This document shows, in pieces, positions 11,225-23,025 of a stretch of DNA of 64,000 bases. Every line of letters begins with the position of its first letter. Within the stretch, counting starts at the first letter, position 1. This DNA comes from Prosapia bicincta (taxonomy: Eukaryota > Arthropoda > Insecta > Hemiptera > Cercopidae). Where the stretch lies: contig JBAIZL010000006.1 in assembly GCA_036971475.1 (NCBI GenBank), positions 57,825,898 through 57,889,897 on the forward strand, written 5' to 3'. The notes under the pieces are model-generated. The model saw only the letters and a list, made by a program, of their open reading frames with translations, did no database searches and was not told the DNA's origin. The position numbers and the translations under genes are program-made.

Positions 11225-12292
11225 ATATTTAGTTTTAATCGTCCAAAAATTGGCAAAAACATATCGGATAAATAGTATAGAAAAAAGTATGGATGTGGTC
11301 TAAAGTTTTAAAGAAGGAAGTAAATGTATAACAAGTAAACGTTCTAATTAGGCTATTCACAGGAATAATTATATTCTAAACGTAACTACTTTAGGCCTAC
11401 ACTGTGTATAATCTTATCTGTGTTAATTAAGCACAAGTTATTACTTCAATTACGGTTTGAAATGGAAATTAATTTAGGTTAAAGCAAAATAGTAGGGTTA
11501 GAGTTTTGTTATGTTGTGCTGCTGGTCAGTGTTAATCAAGCTAAATCGAATATTTTTTAATTTAAATAAAATTTAAAAATCGATATAAATTAGGCAATTA
11601 AGAAACCACATTCTTATTAACACGTCACTAATTTGCTAAGCTTTACGTCTAGGTAATACAAATAAACACAAATGTATACAACACTAATTAAGTTGAAAGC
11701 ATAATATGGGAACAGGTTTGAATGTCCACAGATTGCAGATACCATTGTTGTGATCACAGAACACACTCTGGTGGAAATATGCCTAATTACTAACCACTGT
11801 TAATCTATGCGTTCAGGTTACTTTCTGCATATTAATGTGAACTCAATGGTTAGTTTAGGCTATATTGTTTAGCAAATTAACGTAATTTCACAAGATTTCA
11901 CTCAAGGTTTTTGCAACCGTAGAAGGTCGTAACGCTTTCGTGAGCACAGACTGGCCGGAAAGGAAAACATTATGTTTAGGTTTAAATCTAAGTAGTTTGT
12001 AAAAACTTTCCAACGTTCATGTACTCCTAACTTTTATCACATACTCTCGTTGATTTGATCGCATCCATCACAATTTCTTCCCATCATTACTTATGATACA
12101 AATAATCTGTTGCTCAAATTTACACTTGATAAAATTCATTTACCTGTTGGTTATAAAGTTCAGTAGAATATTATATATAGTTGTTTATATTATATATACG
12201 AATTATATGGCAATAAAAATTATATAATATAATATTATATGATATAATAGGCTATATATTTTTAACGCACAGTTGATTTTGTCAATGTTTTA
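11225..12292. other. No gene seen
   Basis: AT-rich unique sequence. 12165-12255 is almost pure A/T with short TATA palindromes. Confidence 0.5.
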
Positions 12293-13335
12293 AAACTTTA
12301 CTATTTTCTATATTACAATATCGTGTCATTTATTTACAATACTATCCTGATGTATTACAATACCTTATCATTGTATAACAATATCACCTTGTGATACTTC
12401 ATTGTATCAACGGAAAAGAATATCATCCATTACATTAAAATATTGGAATATTGTCAAATTAATATGGTTTCATTATATTACAATATATTCTCATTTTATT
12501 ACATTTTCCGGTAATTGTATTACAAATTTGTTTCATCGTATTATAATATTGCCTCATTGTATTATGATATCAGCTTCATTTATTACAATGATGTCTGATT
12601 GTATTAACATAATGTCTACAATACAATAATGTATTGTTAACAATATATTGCAATATCGGCCTAATATATTACAATGTCATCTCATTGTATTACAATATCG
12701 TCATTATATTACAATATCAGATCATTGGATTACAATATCAACTTTTTGTATTACAATATCACCTCATTAAATTGCAATATCGGTTTAATGTATTACAAAA
12801 TCGTCTTATCGTATCAGCATATCGTCTCATTATTTTACAATATCGGATCATTGGATTACAATATCGACTTTTTGTATTACAATATCACCTCATTAAATTG
12901 CAATATCGGTTTAATGAATTACAAAATCGTCTTATCGTATCAGCATATCGTCTCATTATTTTACAATATCGGATCATTGGATTACAATATCGACTTTTTT
13001 TATTACAATATCATCTCATTAAATTGCAATATCGGTTTAATGTATTACAAAATCGTTTTATCGTATTAGAATATCGTCTCATGATATTACAATATCCGAT
13101 CATTGGATTACAATATCGACTTTTTGTATTACAATATCATCTCATTAAATTACAATATCGGTTTAATGTATTACAATATCGTCTTATCGTATAAGAATAT
13201 CGTCTAATTATATTACAATATCGGATCATTGAATTACAATATCGACGTTTTGTATTACAATATCATCTCATTACATTGCAATATCGGCTTATTGTACAAC
13301 AATATCGGCTCAGTACATTACAATATCATCATAAA
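12293..13335. repeat. 21-bp repeat organised into 126-bp higher-order units
   Basis: The basic unit is TTACAATATCG plus a 10-bp variable part, 21 bp in all. In 12709-13320 six distinct 21-bp units recur in fixed order, giving a 126-bp period: the same first unit starts at 12709, 12835, 12961, 13087 and 13213. Flanks (from about 12293 and to 13335) hold degenerate single units. Because 21 is a multiple of three, long frames stay open (12634-13194 codes 186 residues with a LQYR heptad), but this follows from periodicity and there is no other sign of a gene. Confidence 0.95.
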
Positions 13336-14408
13336 ATTAACACTACGTCCAAATTTAAAAAAATATCCTATAATAAAAAGTAACTAATTGAAAAATAGGA
13401 TTCGCCAGACTTGAACAAGATGTATTTTATACAAACATTCACCACATTAACACGCAGGTGAATCATACATTTTGTCATTTCCGTATACCCTCTTAAGGAT
13501 TAATACGCCCATATTAAACGTCGGGTTTTCTACATTGATTTCTCTTCATTCTTTACTTTCGTGAAGAATTTGACACTTAGATTAAATATCCATTGTTCAA
13601 AAAAACGTTCCCCCACGTGTGCAAAAAATGTGAGAAAATGGTGTGTGAGTATAATATTAAAAAAACACAAATGTAAGTTTTCATAATAAAATGTTTGCTA
13701 AAAACAAAATACTTTGAAAAGATAAATATTTACAACAAAGAAACATTAACCTTCAATTCCAAGACAAGAAATATATTTTAGTGTCACATATTAAACTGGG
13801 ATTCACGTGTAGTACAACACAGAGAATGTAATTATAGCATTACTGTAGTAAGGAAGATTGTGTTACAATATCGTCTCATGTTCTGCATATAAAGTATAGC
13901 AGTTTAGTTAAAACGACCACATTTTTGGAAATAACCCTCCTATTTATTACCACTATTCTTAGTGGAATGTCCGACACCGGACGACGCAATAAATCGGCTT
14001 ATGGCCGCTTTATTGCTATAAACGTGTTTTATTGCCATAGATGTTTAAATGAATCTTACTTATTATAGATGCCAATAAGCTTCCGGCCACCAAATGTCCT
14101 TGCGTTGAGTTGCTCTGAGCCCTATTTAGCGATTCATTGTATACTTAATAGTCTTGAGTTACACCTTATTATTATTTTATAATGGTAATACTTGACAAAG
14201 TCAAATCGAATTTTTTTCAGTTAAATTACTAAAAAAAATACATTCTAAGAAAAACAAGAAGTAAGAGGTTTTAAGTGTTGGAAACCATAGGCCTATATAG
14301 TGGTTAAACTTTGAAAAATTGAAACGTGTCCTGAATTTATCAAAACATAAAACTGCATACATTCAAAGTTTCTCAATAAAACAGAGCCCTATATTTTACT
14401 ACAATAGG

Positions 14409-14410
<2 letters not shown>
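13336..14410. other. No gene seen
   Basis: AT-rich. A stray 21-bp-type unit (TTACAATATCGTCTCATG) occurs at about 13864. No exon or RNA signal. Confidence 0.5.
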
Positions 14411-14463
<53 letters not shown>

Positions 14464-14575
14464 CGCATGTGTGTTTGTGTATGTGTACGTGCTTGCTTGT
14501 TTGTTGCGCACGCGCATGTGTGTACGTGTTTGTCTGTATCTCTCTTTCTCTCCCCTCCCTCTCTCACCCCTCCTA

Positions 14576-14626
<51 letters not shown>
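14411..14626. repeat. Compound microsatellite (GT)(GC)(TC)(TA)
   Basis: (GT)n from 14411, a short GCGCGC block near 14456, degenerate TG/TC sequence, then (CT)n from about 14577 and (TA)n to 14625. The alternating purine-pyrimidine GT/GC part can in principle adopt Z-DNA. Confidence 0.96.
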
Positions 14627-14627
14627 A

Positions 14628-14870
14628 AATTATATAATTTTAAAAATAAACCTCTTAACCACAAAAACTTTATATTTAAAAATTCTTACGTACATTTGAT
14701 TACAAAGTAACTATCATCAGAGGAAATTATGACAAGAATAACTTATAATTTAGTCTAGTAGTTACTCTTATAGTAATTTTCCCTTGAAGATGATTGCTTT
14801 GCATGTCGAAATGTACATAAGTATTTAAATTAAATGTTTTTTATGGTTAAGAGGTCTTATTTATTTGAAA
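14628..14870. mobile_element. Foldback element, CTGAWGA-core type
   Basis: Left arm (about 14635-14700, with AAACCTCTTAACCACAAAAA) mirrors right arm (14805-14870, with TTTTTTATGGTTAAGAGGT). Between them lies TTGAAGATGATTGC ... GTCGAAATG, a variant of the core shared with the other foldbacks here. Related sequences lie at 22028-22145 and 39418-39608. No coding capacity. Confidence 0.6.
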
Positions 14871-15237
14871 TAAAAAAATACACCTCAGTTGCTCCAAGTT
14901 TTTATTGCTATAGATGTATTGTCTCTCTAAGATTCTGGGCACGTGATTTCATTGTAGGCTATATTCTACCCAGGAGTATTTTATCTATACCCTGGTTCAA
15001 TTTTACCTTATCCGTAATCTTTTCTCAACCTTTCTAGACGATAATGGTCATACTGGGTGATCGCCCTTAAAGTGAAAACAATTATTTAGGTAACTGGATA
15101 TTGAAGATTCTTTTTACAGGCTTCTTCCCTTCCAGTTATGTACTCTACATTGGGTCTCTAAACAAACACTTCTTAATATCGCTAATTTACTTTCTTCGAC
15201 ACAACTAACGCTACCTAAATCTGGTAATAGAAGTAGA
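14871..15237. other. No gene seen
   Basis: Unique sequence. A 67-codon open frame at 14834-15037 overlaps the foldback arm and shows no known domain. Confidence 0.5.
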
Positions 15238-15560
15238 AGCTGTTTTGCGAGCAAAGTTTATTTTATCCTGGTACGGCGACGTTTCGATAACTAGATCATC
15301 ATCAGGTCATGAAGCTTTCGTGTAGCATCTACCGACTACTCGCCATTTCTGTAGTGTAACCACAGCAAACCTGCCATGTAGCTCTGTATCGAAACGAAGA
15401 TTACGAAACAGAATTAAAACTACGCAAAACTACAGAAAAAGCAAGAAGGCTGTGGATGCTACACGAAAGTGATAAATAGCCAGATGATCTATTTATCGAA
15501 ACGTACCGTAGCAGAATAAAATATAATATTTGATTCGCCAAACTGCCGTCTTTTATTTCT
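15238..15560. mobile_element. Foldback element with CTGATGA...GAAAC core
   Basis: Inverted copies of a terminal segment: the minus-strand copy at 15238-15306 reads CTGATGA (15305-15299), a GAT...ATC pair, then GAAAC (ending 15281) and a tail toward AATAAACTTTGCTCGCAAAA. The plus-strand copy at about 15485-15555 reads AGATGATC ... ATCGAAACGTACCG. An inner inverted pair, GCTTTCGTGTAGCATC and GATGCTACACGAAAG, lies just inside. This layout resembles inverted terminal copies of Penelope-like elements. Confidence 0.6.
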
Positions 15561-17942
15561 ATTATCAAATCTGTGCGAGTGAAATATGAAGCTATCTGGA
15601 TTTTTTTAAAACAGAGAATTTGTTAAGGAGGAAAGGAAAAATTCCAGACCAGTGACGAAATCCACACTGATATCCCCCAGTAACGGCTCGTGGGCAGTTG
15701 CACAACCCTCAAACCAGAGATCAATAGAAAACAAAATTGGTTATTATATAAGATTTATGTAGATTGTTGTGGGCGATTATCCATCATATGACATGATCTA
15801 TCAGTATACACAATAATAAAAACGTCGGAATCGCAGCAACTGTGTGACCAGTTGCAGACAGTCTCGTTCGGTCTGCTTGCAGGGAAACCTGCAACACCCT
15901 GTGACGTCACTCCTAATGGATAAACAGTATAGGAAGGTCTAAACAAGCTGAAACAGCTAAGCAGCGCCGTTAGGCTCCTTAGGTTGCAGACGGGCTGCAA
16001 CCTCGGAAGTGTTCGGTTAAGATCGGCTCCGTCTGCAAAGAAACAACCCAGTCCGCTCCGATTTTCTTGAAATTCACACTTAAGAATGAATTGATATTTG
16101 TTTGTTAATAAATAATTACTTGAGATCTGGTGTCTTAATTAAGTAAAAAATATAATACAATATGCCCATATATTTCCTTCAATCAAATAAATCAGATCAG
16201 GATCTATCTATTTCCCTTGTAACAGCCCTTTAAGTTTTTATGATTACTATTTCTTTGCCTTAAAAAAAACTAACTCTTTGCGATCTTCAACCCCATAGGT
16301 TTCAGGCCCCAGCCACCACTGAAACACCCCTATGAAGGAACTCCAGCAGTATATTTTCCGTGTGTTTGTAGGAATGCAAAACTTATGCATAGTAGGTCTC
16401 AGATAATGAAATTAGTCAGAAAATTTTAATGCAAGATTTAAAAATGTAGTCATGAGGATAAACGGAATAACCAGATTGGGAGAAAACTATCCCAAATCGT
16501 AGTGGGATAGAGGGTCTGGAAACGACAACTGGTTAGAATTCCCCTTAAGGCCAGGCTTCCCGAAAATAGGCTTGGTTACATCGGGTCATTGCTCTACAAT
16601 CAAGAAGCTCCTGCCAAGGGAATAGAATTTAATTTTGAAGTCTATACACAGTAATTTATTTCCTTGTGAGAGCAGTTTCATAAAAAAGCAGATGCTTTAT
16701 AAATAAGAAATACCAAGATGCCAAGAATAACGGTCAGTGCTTTACGCTTCGGGACACTCAAGTTTGCCAGAACCTGATTCCACGAAACCAATCCTGATTC
16801 CTCTCCCAATAATTTGTAAATCGATCAGGTCCGCCCATGGCAAACTGACCACGCCCATCACAAACTCGTCCTCACGAATTCGCTAATTGTCAAGTATTTG
16901 GTTTAATTTAATACGCTGCTAACGGAATCATTTCAAATCTTCGGAAAGCTATTAGGCAAAGGTTAATTTTCCGCACGGAAAGGTTGCCGAAATTACATTT
17001 CGCTAAGCATATGCTTTTGTCTGTTAGCGTTTCGGAATTGTTTGTCCCAGCATCAATTTTCAAAGTATAGGTCAAATTTTATAAGCTGGCACTTGGCTCT
17101 TAGGTAGAAATTGTGTATTCGTCGTCTATAAAACATCAGGCACCGACGTCATAAATCATCGGGGCCATAAATCGGGGCCAAATTAACTGAAAATAAGTAA
17201 GGGGGGAGAGATGACACGGGGTTGGAAGGGTAAAAGGAAGTGATTAGGGAGTCTTGGAAGAACTTTAGAAGAGGGCAGATGTTTTGGGGGGGGGGGCAAG
17301 TGTCAGTAATGCTAATTAGGGTTACATTTTGTTAGTAAAATTAAGGGAAATGTAATTTTTTGTATTTGTATAATTTAAAAGGTAAAAGTGCGACGTAAGT
17401 AAATTAATAAAGAATTAGGAAAATTAAAAGAGTTATGTGAAAGTGCATCGAAACAGTATCAACGGTCAAGATCAAACAATAAGTACTCTTTTTTTTATTT
17501 CAGTAAAATTATCCAACAGAACTTTAAAAACAGTAAATTCAGAACAATTTTAAATTCTTTAGTATAAAATAATAATCTAGTTTTTTCACCACGTTCTAAT
17601 TTATAAAAAGATCCTTATTAACGACCCCTTAGAGAAAGAAATCAACATTGTCATTTTAAACGTTATTGTAATAACCTAAAGCCTCAAGAGTCCACCTTTG
17701 TTTTTTTTATAATTGTAATATTAATTAAGGAATCAATTTTGTCTCAAATAGTATTAAGAACAATGGGTATAATGTGTGTTAATTAAGTGTCAAGAAAAAA
17801 TGCAAGTTATGTTAAAAATGATATTGGTATTAATTAATTAGAAACCTGAAGGTGAGACAAAAGAGTGTTAAGGTAGTTAAATATATAACCTAAAGCAAAA
17901 GTTATATTTTAAATAACTTAGGCTATAATATGTTATAAATAA
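15561..17942. other. No gene seen; mixed unique sequence
   Basis: 15755-16000 (minus) is open for 81 codons and GC-richer, with TTGCAGGTTTCCCTGC-like palindromic patches. I cannot assign it to a family and suspect an old repeat. A lone MITE end (AAGCTGGCACTTGGCT) lies near 17080 and a run of 11 G at 17286-17296. 16740-17060 is higher-complexity DNA, possibly conserved non-coding. Confidence 0.45.
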
Positions 17943-18039
<97 letters not shown>

Positions 18040-18142
18040 AAGAACTTAGTCAAAATACAAATACAAGAATTATAATTGAATTTACAATTCTTGTATTTGT
18101 ATTTTGACTTAGTTCTTTATTAATACACAAGAATACATATTG

Positions 18143-18190
<48 letters not shown>
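17943..18190. mobile_element. Hairpin element bounded by (TA)n, copy 1
   Basis: (TA)n to 18032, then an almost perfect palindrome at 18039-18118 (arm AAAGAACTTAGTCAAAATAC, then AAATACAAGAATT), then the unpaired tail TATTAATACACAAGAATAC, ATATTGCGA, then (TA)n to 18190. The same order recurs at 43608-43920, so this is a repeated unit and not a chance hairpin. Confidence 0.75.
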
Positions 18191-18193
<3 letters not shown>

Positions 18194-18214
18194 GGAAGGT
18201 CCGAATCAATACTA

Positions 18215-18335
18215 CTACTGAGTACTAAAAATCGCTGATGAAGGCTACAACGTCGTCGAAACTAGTCTGTATGTATTAATAAACTAGTGTGTAGTGAGAT
18301 TTTGAGTGAAGTACTTTAACATTGTGAATTGTTCT
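18215..18335 (+). repeat. Single copy of a Penelope-type terminal segment
   Basis: Reads CGCTGATGAAGGCTACAACG then GTCGAAACTAG and on to ACTAGTGTGTAGTGAGATTT. The inverted pair at 48758-49000 has the same core followed by the same TAGTGTGTAGTGRGATTTTG tail. Only one copy is present here, directly after the (TA)n hairpin. Confidence 0.55.
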
Positions 18336-20083
18336 CACTAAATAAGCTCTAATTAACCTAATAGTACCTAATTAACCTAGTACTGTGGGATTGCAGCATT
18401 ATCAGTTGTAGGGAGAAACACATTTAAACATTATGTAGATAATCATATTAAAGTTAAATAAATTTTGATCTTTAATCGACAAAACCAACTTCAGTTTCTG
18501 AACCATACACATATTGAAATTTTTGACCAAAGTTAAGTGCAAGGATGACGCGACCTCACGTCAGTGTTATAAAAGGGGGCAGTAAAGTTTGAAAACCCCA
18601 GCTGTAGACTATAGATTGATGCGAAATAAAAATGTAATATTTTTTACAAGTATGGAAAAACGTGGAACCTCAACTTTGTTAAAAAATCATTCCAAAAATC
18701 TTATTATTTAAATAAATTTTTTAAATGTTTTTGTTAAAAAATTTACAGCTAGTATTTATAAACACTGTAAAAATAGTACAGGTTTTTCGATGTATTAAAA
18801 ACAGCAATTTAAACGAAAATAATTTTACTGAAAACGTATCTGAAATACTTATATAATCTATCATTTTTCAGTTTCTAGGCCTGCATTTTCTACTGAAGAA
18901 ATAGAAAAATGAAATGGCGGAGATCGTAACACATGGCCAAAGAAGAAGACCCAAATAAATAATTTATGTTTTCAGTACGAGTAATAAACTCCAACAATAA
19001 CACTCAATTAGAGATAGGCCTCAGTTTTAAACTAACCTAATAAGAAGTAATGAAATAGGGGAATCATTAAATAAGATTAACCATTAATGAATAAAGATAA
19101 TATTCATTAGTGGGAAATACAAAAATGTAATAAACGCCGTATTTATTTACAGGTCTTGTTGCTGACGAAAGGAGTTTAGGGTAACGATATTTGTATGACA
19201 GGTTCTGGATCGTCAATGCTCAAGCGTGTTGGTATGAAGCAGCCCCTCGCAATTATACCGCATGGTAGTAAGCGAAACTTTGCGTGTGCCTTCTAGATGA
19301 CTGAGGAACCTTAATGACTTCATGCTTCCACAAACAGCTTCAATTTCGCCGCTTGTAACACTCGCAACAGCGTTTTCAAGAAGGCTGGCGTTTTTACGCT
19401 TCTGTAACTCACTACAATAAATAAATTCATACGCATTCTGTGGCCGAACACGAGCCTAACTTGACTACATTTGGTAAGAATCAAACGACAATGAGTGAAG
19501 TTTTGTCAAGAGAACGAGGCTTCAAAAATCTGAGATGCTTAAAGCAGAATCCAAGTAAAACATTACTTCAATCACACCTTGCGCATAACTTGTTCTAACC
19601 TTAGTTCTTAGTAGACCTTAGTTCTAACAACGCTTTGACGTCGTAGACAATTAGATATAGCCTGAGCCCTGGACGTCTAATACGTATACAACATACCGTC
19701 TTTCTGAATATATGAAGATTTTCTTTTGAAAATTATTCAAACATAACCTCCAAACGACTTCTAAGGAAGACGAAAACAGCTGGTAGCGTTAACGAACAAC
19801 CATTTTTTTTTCTGAAACCCTCGGGACGATTCGTTAGTTTTCGGGATAATAAGATTTCTTGTAGAATATTAAAGTGTTTTGTTGATTTTCACTTACATGC
19901 AAATGTTTGTTTTATGATTAAAACAAGTCGTTTCGCTTAGTTAGTAGACCTATACAAAATAATTAGTGGTAAAAGTAATTATTAATTCGATTTCCCATCA
20001 GAAGTTTAGCCAAATGCCGAAATGTAAGAGTGTGTATTTTCAATGCTTTGCCAGATTTTAATTTACGAAGATGTAAAAAGCTT
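18336..20083. other. No gene seen; one dispersed repeat segment
   Basis: 19725-19875 shares an ordered ~150-bp similarity with 34100-34240 (ACATAACCTC, AGACGAAAA, CGTTAGT/CGTTGGT, CTTGTAGAAT/CTCGTGGAAT). Nothing else recognisable. Confidence 0.45.
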
Positions 20084-20784
20084 TTTTTTACCAATCTTCT
20101 TCTTCTTCTTTCTTATTCCTGGTCCTTAGACCAACTTCATGAGATCATAGAAGTCTTATTACTTCTGCTGGTTCCTTGTAGATGAATTCCGGGGTAAGTC
20201 CAATGCATGGCAAGATGTGGGCTGGTGAGGCTGGTTCTTGGTGGCATCTTGTACATGTTGGATATATCTTCCGAAGGTCTGTGATTTTCATGGGTTTTGT
20301 AAGGGTGCTTTTTAATCTTGCTAAAGATGTCTGTGAAATTCTGCCAGGTTGACAGTTGATAGATGCACCAGGTTGGTGCTCTTTGTACCATTCATGTTGC
20401 GGAGGTTGTTTCCATTTTTCTTCTTTTTCCTGTTTAAATTTGGAATATACTTCTAAATAGGTTAGGGTTTCTTTTTGGAAATTACTATTATTGCAGCCTT
20501 CTTTTGCTAAGTTGTCTGCCTTTTCATTTTCTGGGATATTGAAATGTGATGGAATCCATTGTAGGTGAATTTGTGATGATTTGGAAATACTTTCTAACTT
20601 TTTTATTATATTTATTGATATATTATCAGATATTTCATTATAATTCTGTAAATGTTGGATTGAGCTTTTACTGTCGGTTAGAATCCATAGTTGTTCTGGG
20701 TTCTGGTATTCTTCAAATTTATACAAAGCCTCTTCAATAGCAACCAGTTCAGTTGTGAAGTTTGATGAGTTGTTTTTTACCAAT
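20084..20784 (-). mobile_element. 5'-truncated non-LTR retrotransposon with 12-bp target duplication
   Basis: The direct repeat TTTTTTACCAAT lies at 20084-20095 and at 20773-20784. Between them (20096-20772, 677 bp) is the 3' end of a retrotransposon on the minus strand: an RNase H coding region, a short 3' UTR and a tail of GAA repeats (complement of CTTCTTCTTCTTC at the left boundary) in place of poly(A). Short variable target duplications, 5' truncation and a simple-repeat tail are hallmarks of target-primed insertion. Confidence 0.9.
20145..20772 (-). pseudogene. RNase H domain fragment of a retrotransposon polyprotein
   Basis: About 209 residues open to a natural stop at 20145. Readable motifs: TTELVAIEEAL (the conserved Glu), WILTDSKSSIQHL (a catalytic Asp), HLQWIPSHFNIPENEKADNL (the His/Asp end of RNase H), then a C-terminal region with a C-x2-C...H zinc-like stretch (CTRCHQEPASPAHILPC). 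The first catalytic Asp, expected upstream, is missing because the copy is 5'-truncated. The apparent start is a TTG inside the target duplication and is not a real start. Family: I/R1/Jockey-like LINEs with RNase H. Few internal lesions suggest a fairly young insertion. Confidence 0.88.
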
Positions 20785-21189
20785 AGCTAAATTAGATTGG
20801 AAAAAAAGTTGGCTTAATCACATCTACCTAAGCTAGAAGTCTTTGTTTTTAAATCTGCCCGTCCGTTAAGTCTCTAATTAGAATCGTGGAGAAAGGTACA
20901 TTAAAAAGTAATTATTAGTTGTAACCTTTGTAAATTATCCGTGGAGGGAAAGGTTGGGAAGCAGTGCGTGCGATGAAGGGTCCTCTCTACGACATGCTCT
21001 ACTTTCGAGAAGGCAGTGCCCACTTGAGGAATGCACACTCTCCCTCCTTTCTCTCACTTGCCCGTTAAACAAAAACAAACAACTAATTATAAAACTGAAA
21101 AACGTGAACAATATTTTAATTGACGATTTATTAAAGCGCTGTTAAAACTTCTGTACATATTTTCCGCTATAAAAACAATCTTATTCAAT
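20785..21189. other. No gene seen
   Basis: Short unique stretch between a retrotransposon and an R1 copy. Confidence 0.55.
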
Positions 21190-21640
21190 TCTTTCTATTA
21201 CACTCCCCTATGTAGCATATATCTTACTTGAATTTCCAATCGTCAATAAAATACTTTTTATCCGTCCCCTCAAGTTCAAATACATTTTATAAAACTTTTA
21301 GTGGAGGAAACTTGATGTTTATACAGTCTTTTCAAATATTAATTCATTAGTAATAAATTAATTTTAGTTTTTTATGGGAGGAAAACGTTTCAGAAAAGGG
21401 GAGAGGTATGTAATATAGTAATTAGTTGCATTTGGTTTAAATTAAATGTTAACGTATGATTTCATAAAACAGCTTATTTTATGTTATAGGTTATGTTGTA
21501 GAACAGCTGTTTAAACGCATAGGTTATGTTACTTTATTTATATTAATTGTAATTATTTAACGAAAAGTAATTAAAATAAAAAAATTTTTTTGTTCGCTCA
21601 AGCATTAATTTATTAAAAAAAACTTTTACTCAGATTACTT
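21190..21640 (-). repeat. Dispersed repeat R1, copy 6
   Basis: Tail TTCAATTCTTTCTATTAC at the left, then CAATCGTCAATAAAATACTT, the GGGGAGAGGTATGTAATATA block and CAGCTG words in order, to TTATATTAATTGTAATTATT near the right end. Confidence 0.85.
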
Positions 21641-22027
21641 GTTTAAACTTGCCATCTGTCCATTTTTAGGTTAACCGCAAACACAGGTTAGTGCGCACCG
21701 ATAAAAGAAAAATGCTCTGCCCTGTCACTGGCTAACATCGAATGCCAAGTAGACCAGAGTTTTACACAGATGTAACCTACACTCACCACTTATGTCTGTG
21801 ACTATTATGATACAAAATAATTTGCTAAAGCTAAGAGATGTAATGTTAAAATATGTTAATTCGAACTACAAAGTAATAATCCCTACTGAATGAAATTAGC
21901 TTGGTTATTTATTCATGTTTCATTTATTTAAAAATATTATTTAAAAGTTTCTGTTAATCCAGATGTCTGAAGAGTCAAAGAAAAGTTTCAATTCAGTGCT
22001 CGTAGCTGGCTTTAGACATTGACGTAA
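21641..22027. other. No gene seen
   Basis: Unique AT-rich sequence. Confidence 0.5.
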
Positions 22028-22145
22028 AATTATAAATAAATAAATAAAACCTCTTGAACTACACAAAAAATATTTATGTCTTGATATACATTCGATTGAA
22101 AAGCGATCATCTTCAGAGGAAATTACTACAAGACTCATTAAAAGA
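22028..22145 (-). repeat. Half of a foldback element, CTGAWGA-core type
   Basis: On the minus strand: CTGAAGATGATCGC, then TTTTCAATCGAATG, continuing to AGTTCAAGAGGTTTTATTTA. This matches one arm of the foldback at 14628-14870. The second arm is absent. Confidence 0.55.
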
Positions 22146-23025
22146 ACGGTGGTTTACTGAAGGAACATTGCTTTGATGATGTCAGTTGACCTAATCAAAA
22201 ACAACCAACTTGTACAACGGATTGTTATTATATAGTTTTACTCTGTAATCATTCTTCTGATTATAGAGAACAGACCTCTGTAACCTCTCGAGCACCTCTC
22301 GGTGGCAGGGAGATAGTAAAGAGAAAGGTTGGGGAAAGGAGAAATGATTACGATCTTGCAGGGCATTCACTTCTATAATTTATAACTAATATTCGAAATT
22401 TTGAGTACAATAAATAATAATTGTATACACACGCTCAGATTCCGGTATCGCCTTGTCCCTCTATTTATCTTCTTTTCCCGTCCAACACTCATTCTATCAT
22501 TTCCCGTATACCAATCTACGGTCACCATTCTTCTTGTACCTATCTGCCTCCATTTGGCAATTTCCTAATCCAAATCTCGTTATTTGGTATGCTTATATAT
22601 TCGACCCTATCTTATCTCAACCTTTAATTACATGAGCGGATGTGTGGGTTGGGGGAACCTTAAACCTATCTCAACCTTGTATTATCCCAACCCTTTAATA
22701 TACATGTCGATATGTGGGATGTGGTGTGTGTGTGGGTGGGATGTGTTTACATTCTGAAATATTTACATTATACATTTATTTACCTGACCTAGCTGATTAC
22801 ATTTCTAAAACTACGACAAAAGCCACTACAAATATCTTCCGAAATTCTCTGAACGACATAAAAAGCACCAATTGTTTCAAAACATATACATGTTTTGTTT
22901 CTTTTGTCTGCCTCGTTTAACCCAGAGTGTAAGTAAAATTTGGGTCTAACATGGGTTCCGTTAAGTTTGGGGAGGGATATCGTCATCAAAGTTTAAATTA
23001 TTGCTCCCTGTGAGTTTTAAATACA
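22146..23025. other. No gene; small local duplication
   Basis: 22605-22715 contains a short diverged direct repeat (TATCTCAACCTTTAATTACATG and CCCAACCCTTTAATATACATG). Otherwise unique. Confidence 0.45.

Noticed and set aside
12634..13194. 186-residue frame with LQYR heptads, possible coiled coil
   Set aside because: The 21-bp period keeps frames open automatically, a second frame is open too, and no start context, splice signal or non-repeat domain exists.
15755..16000. 81-residue minus-strand frame as a gene
   Set aside because: No recognisable domain, and short palindromic GC-rich words suggest an old repeat.
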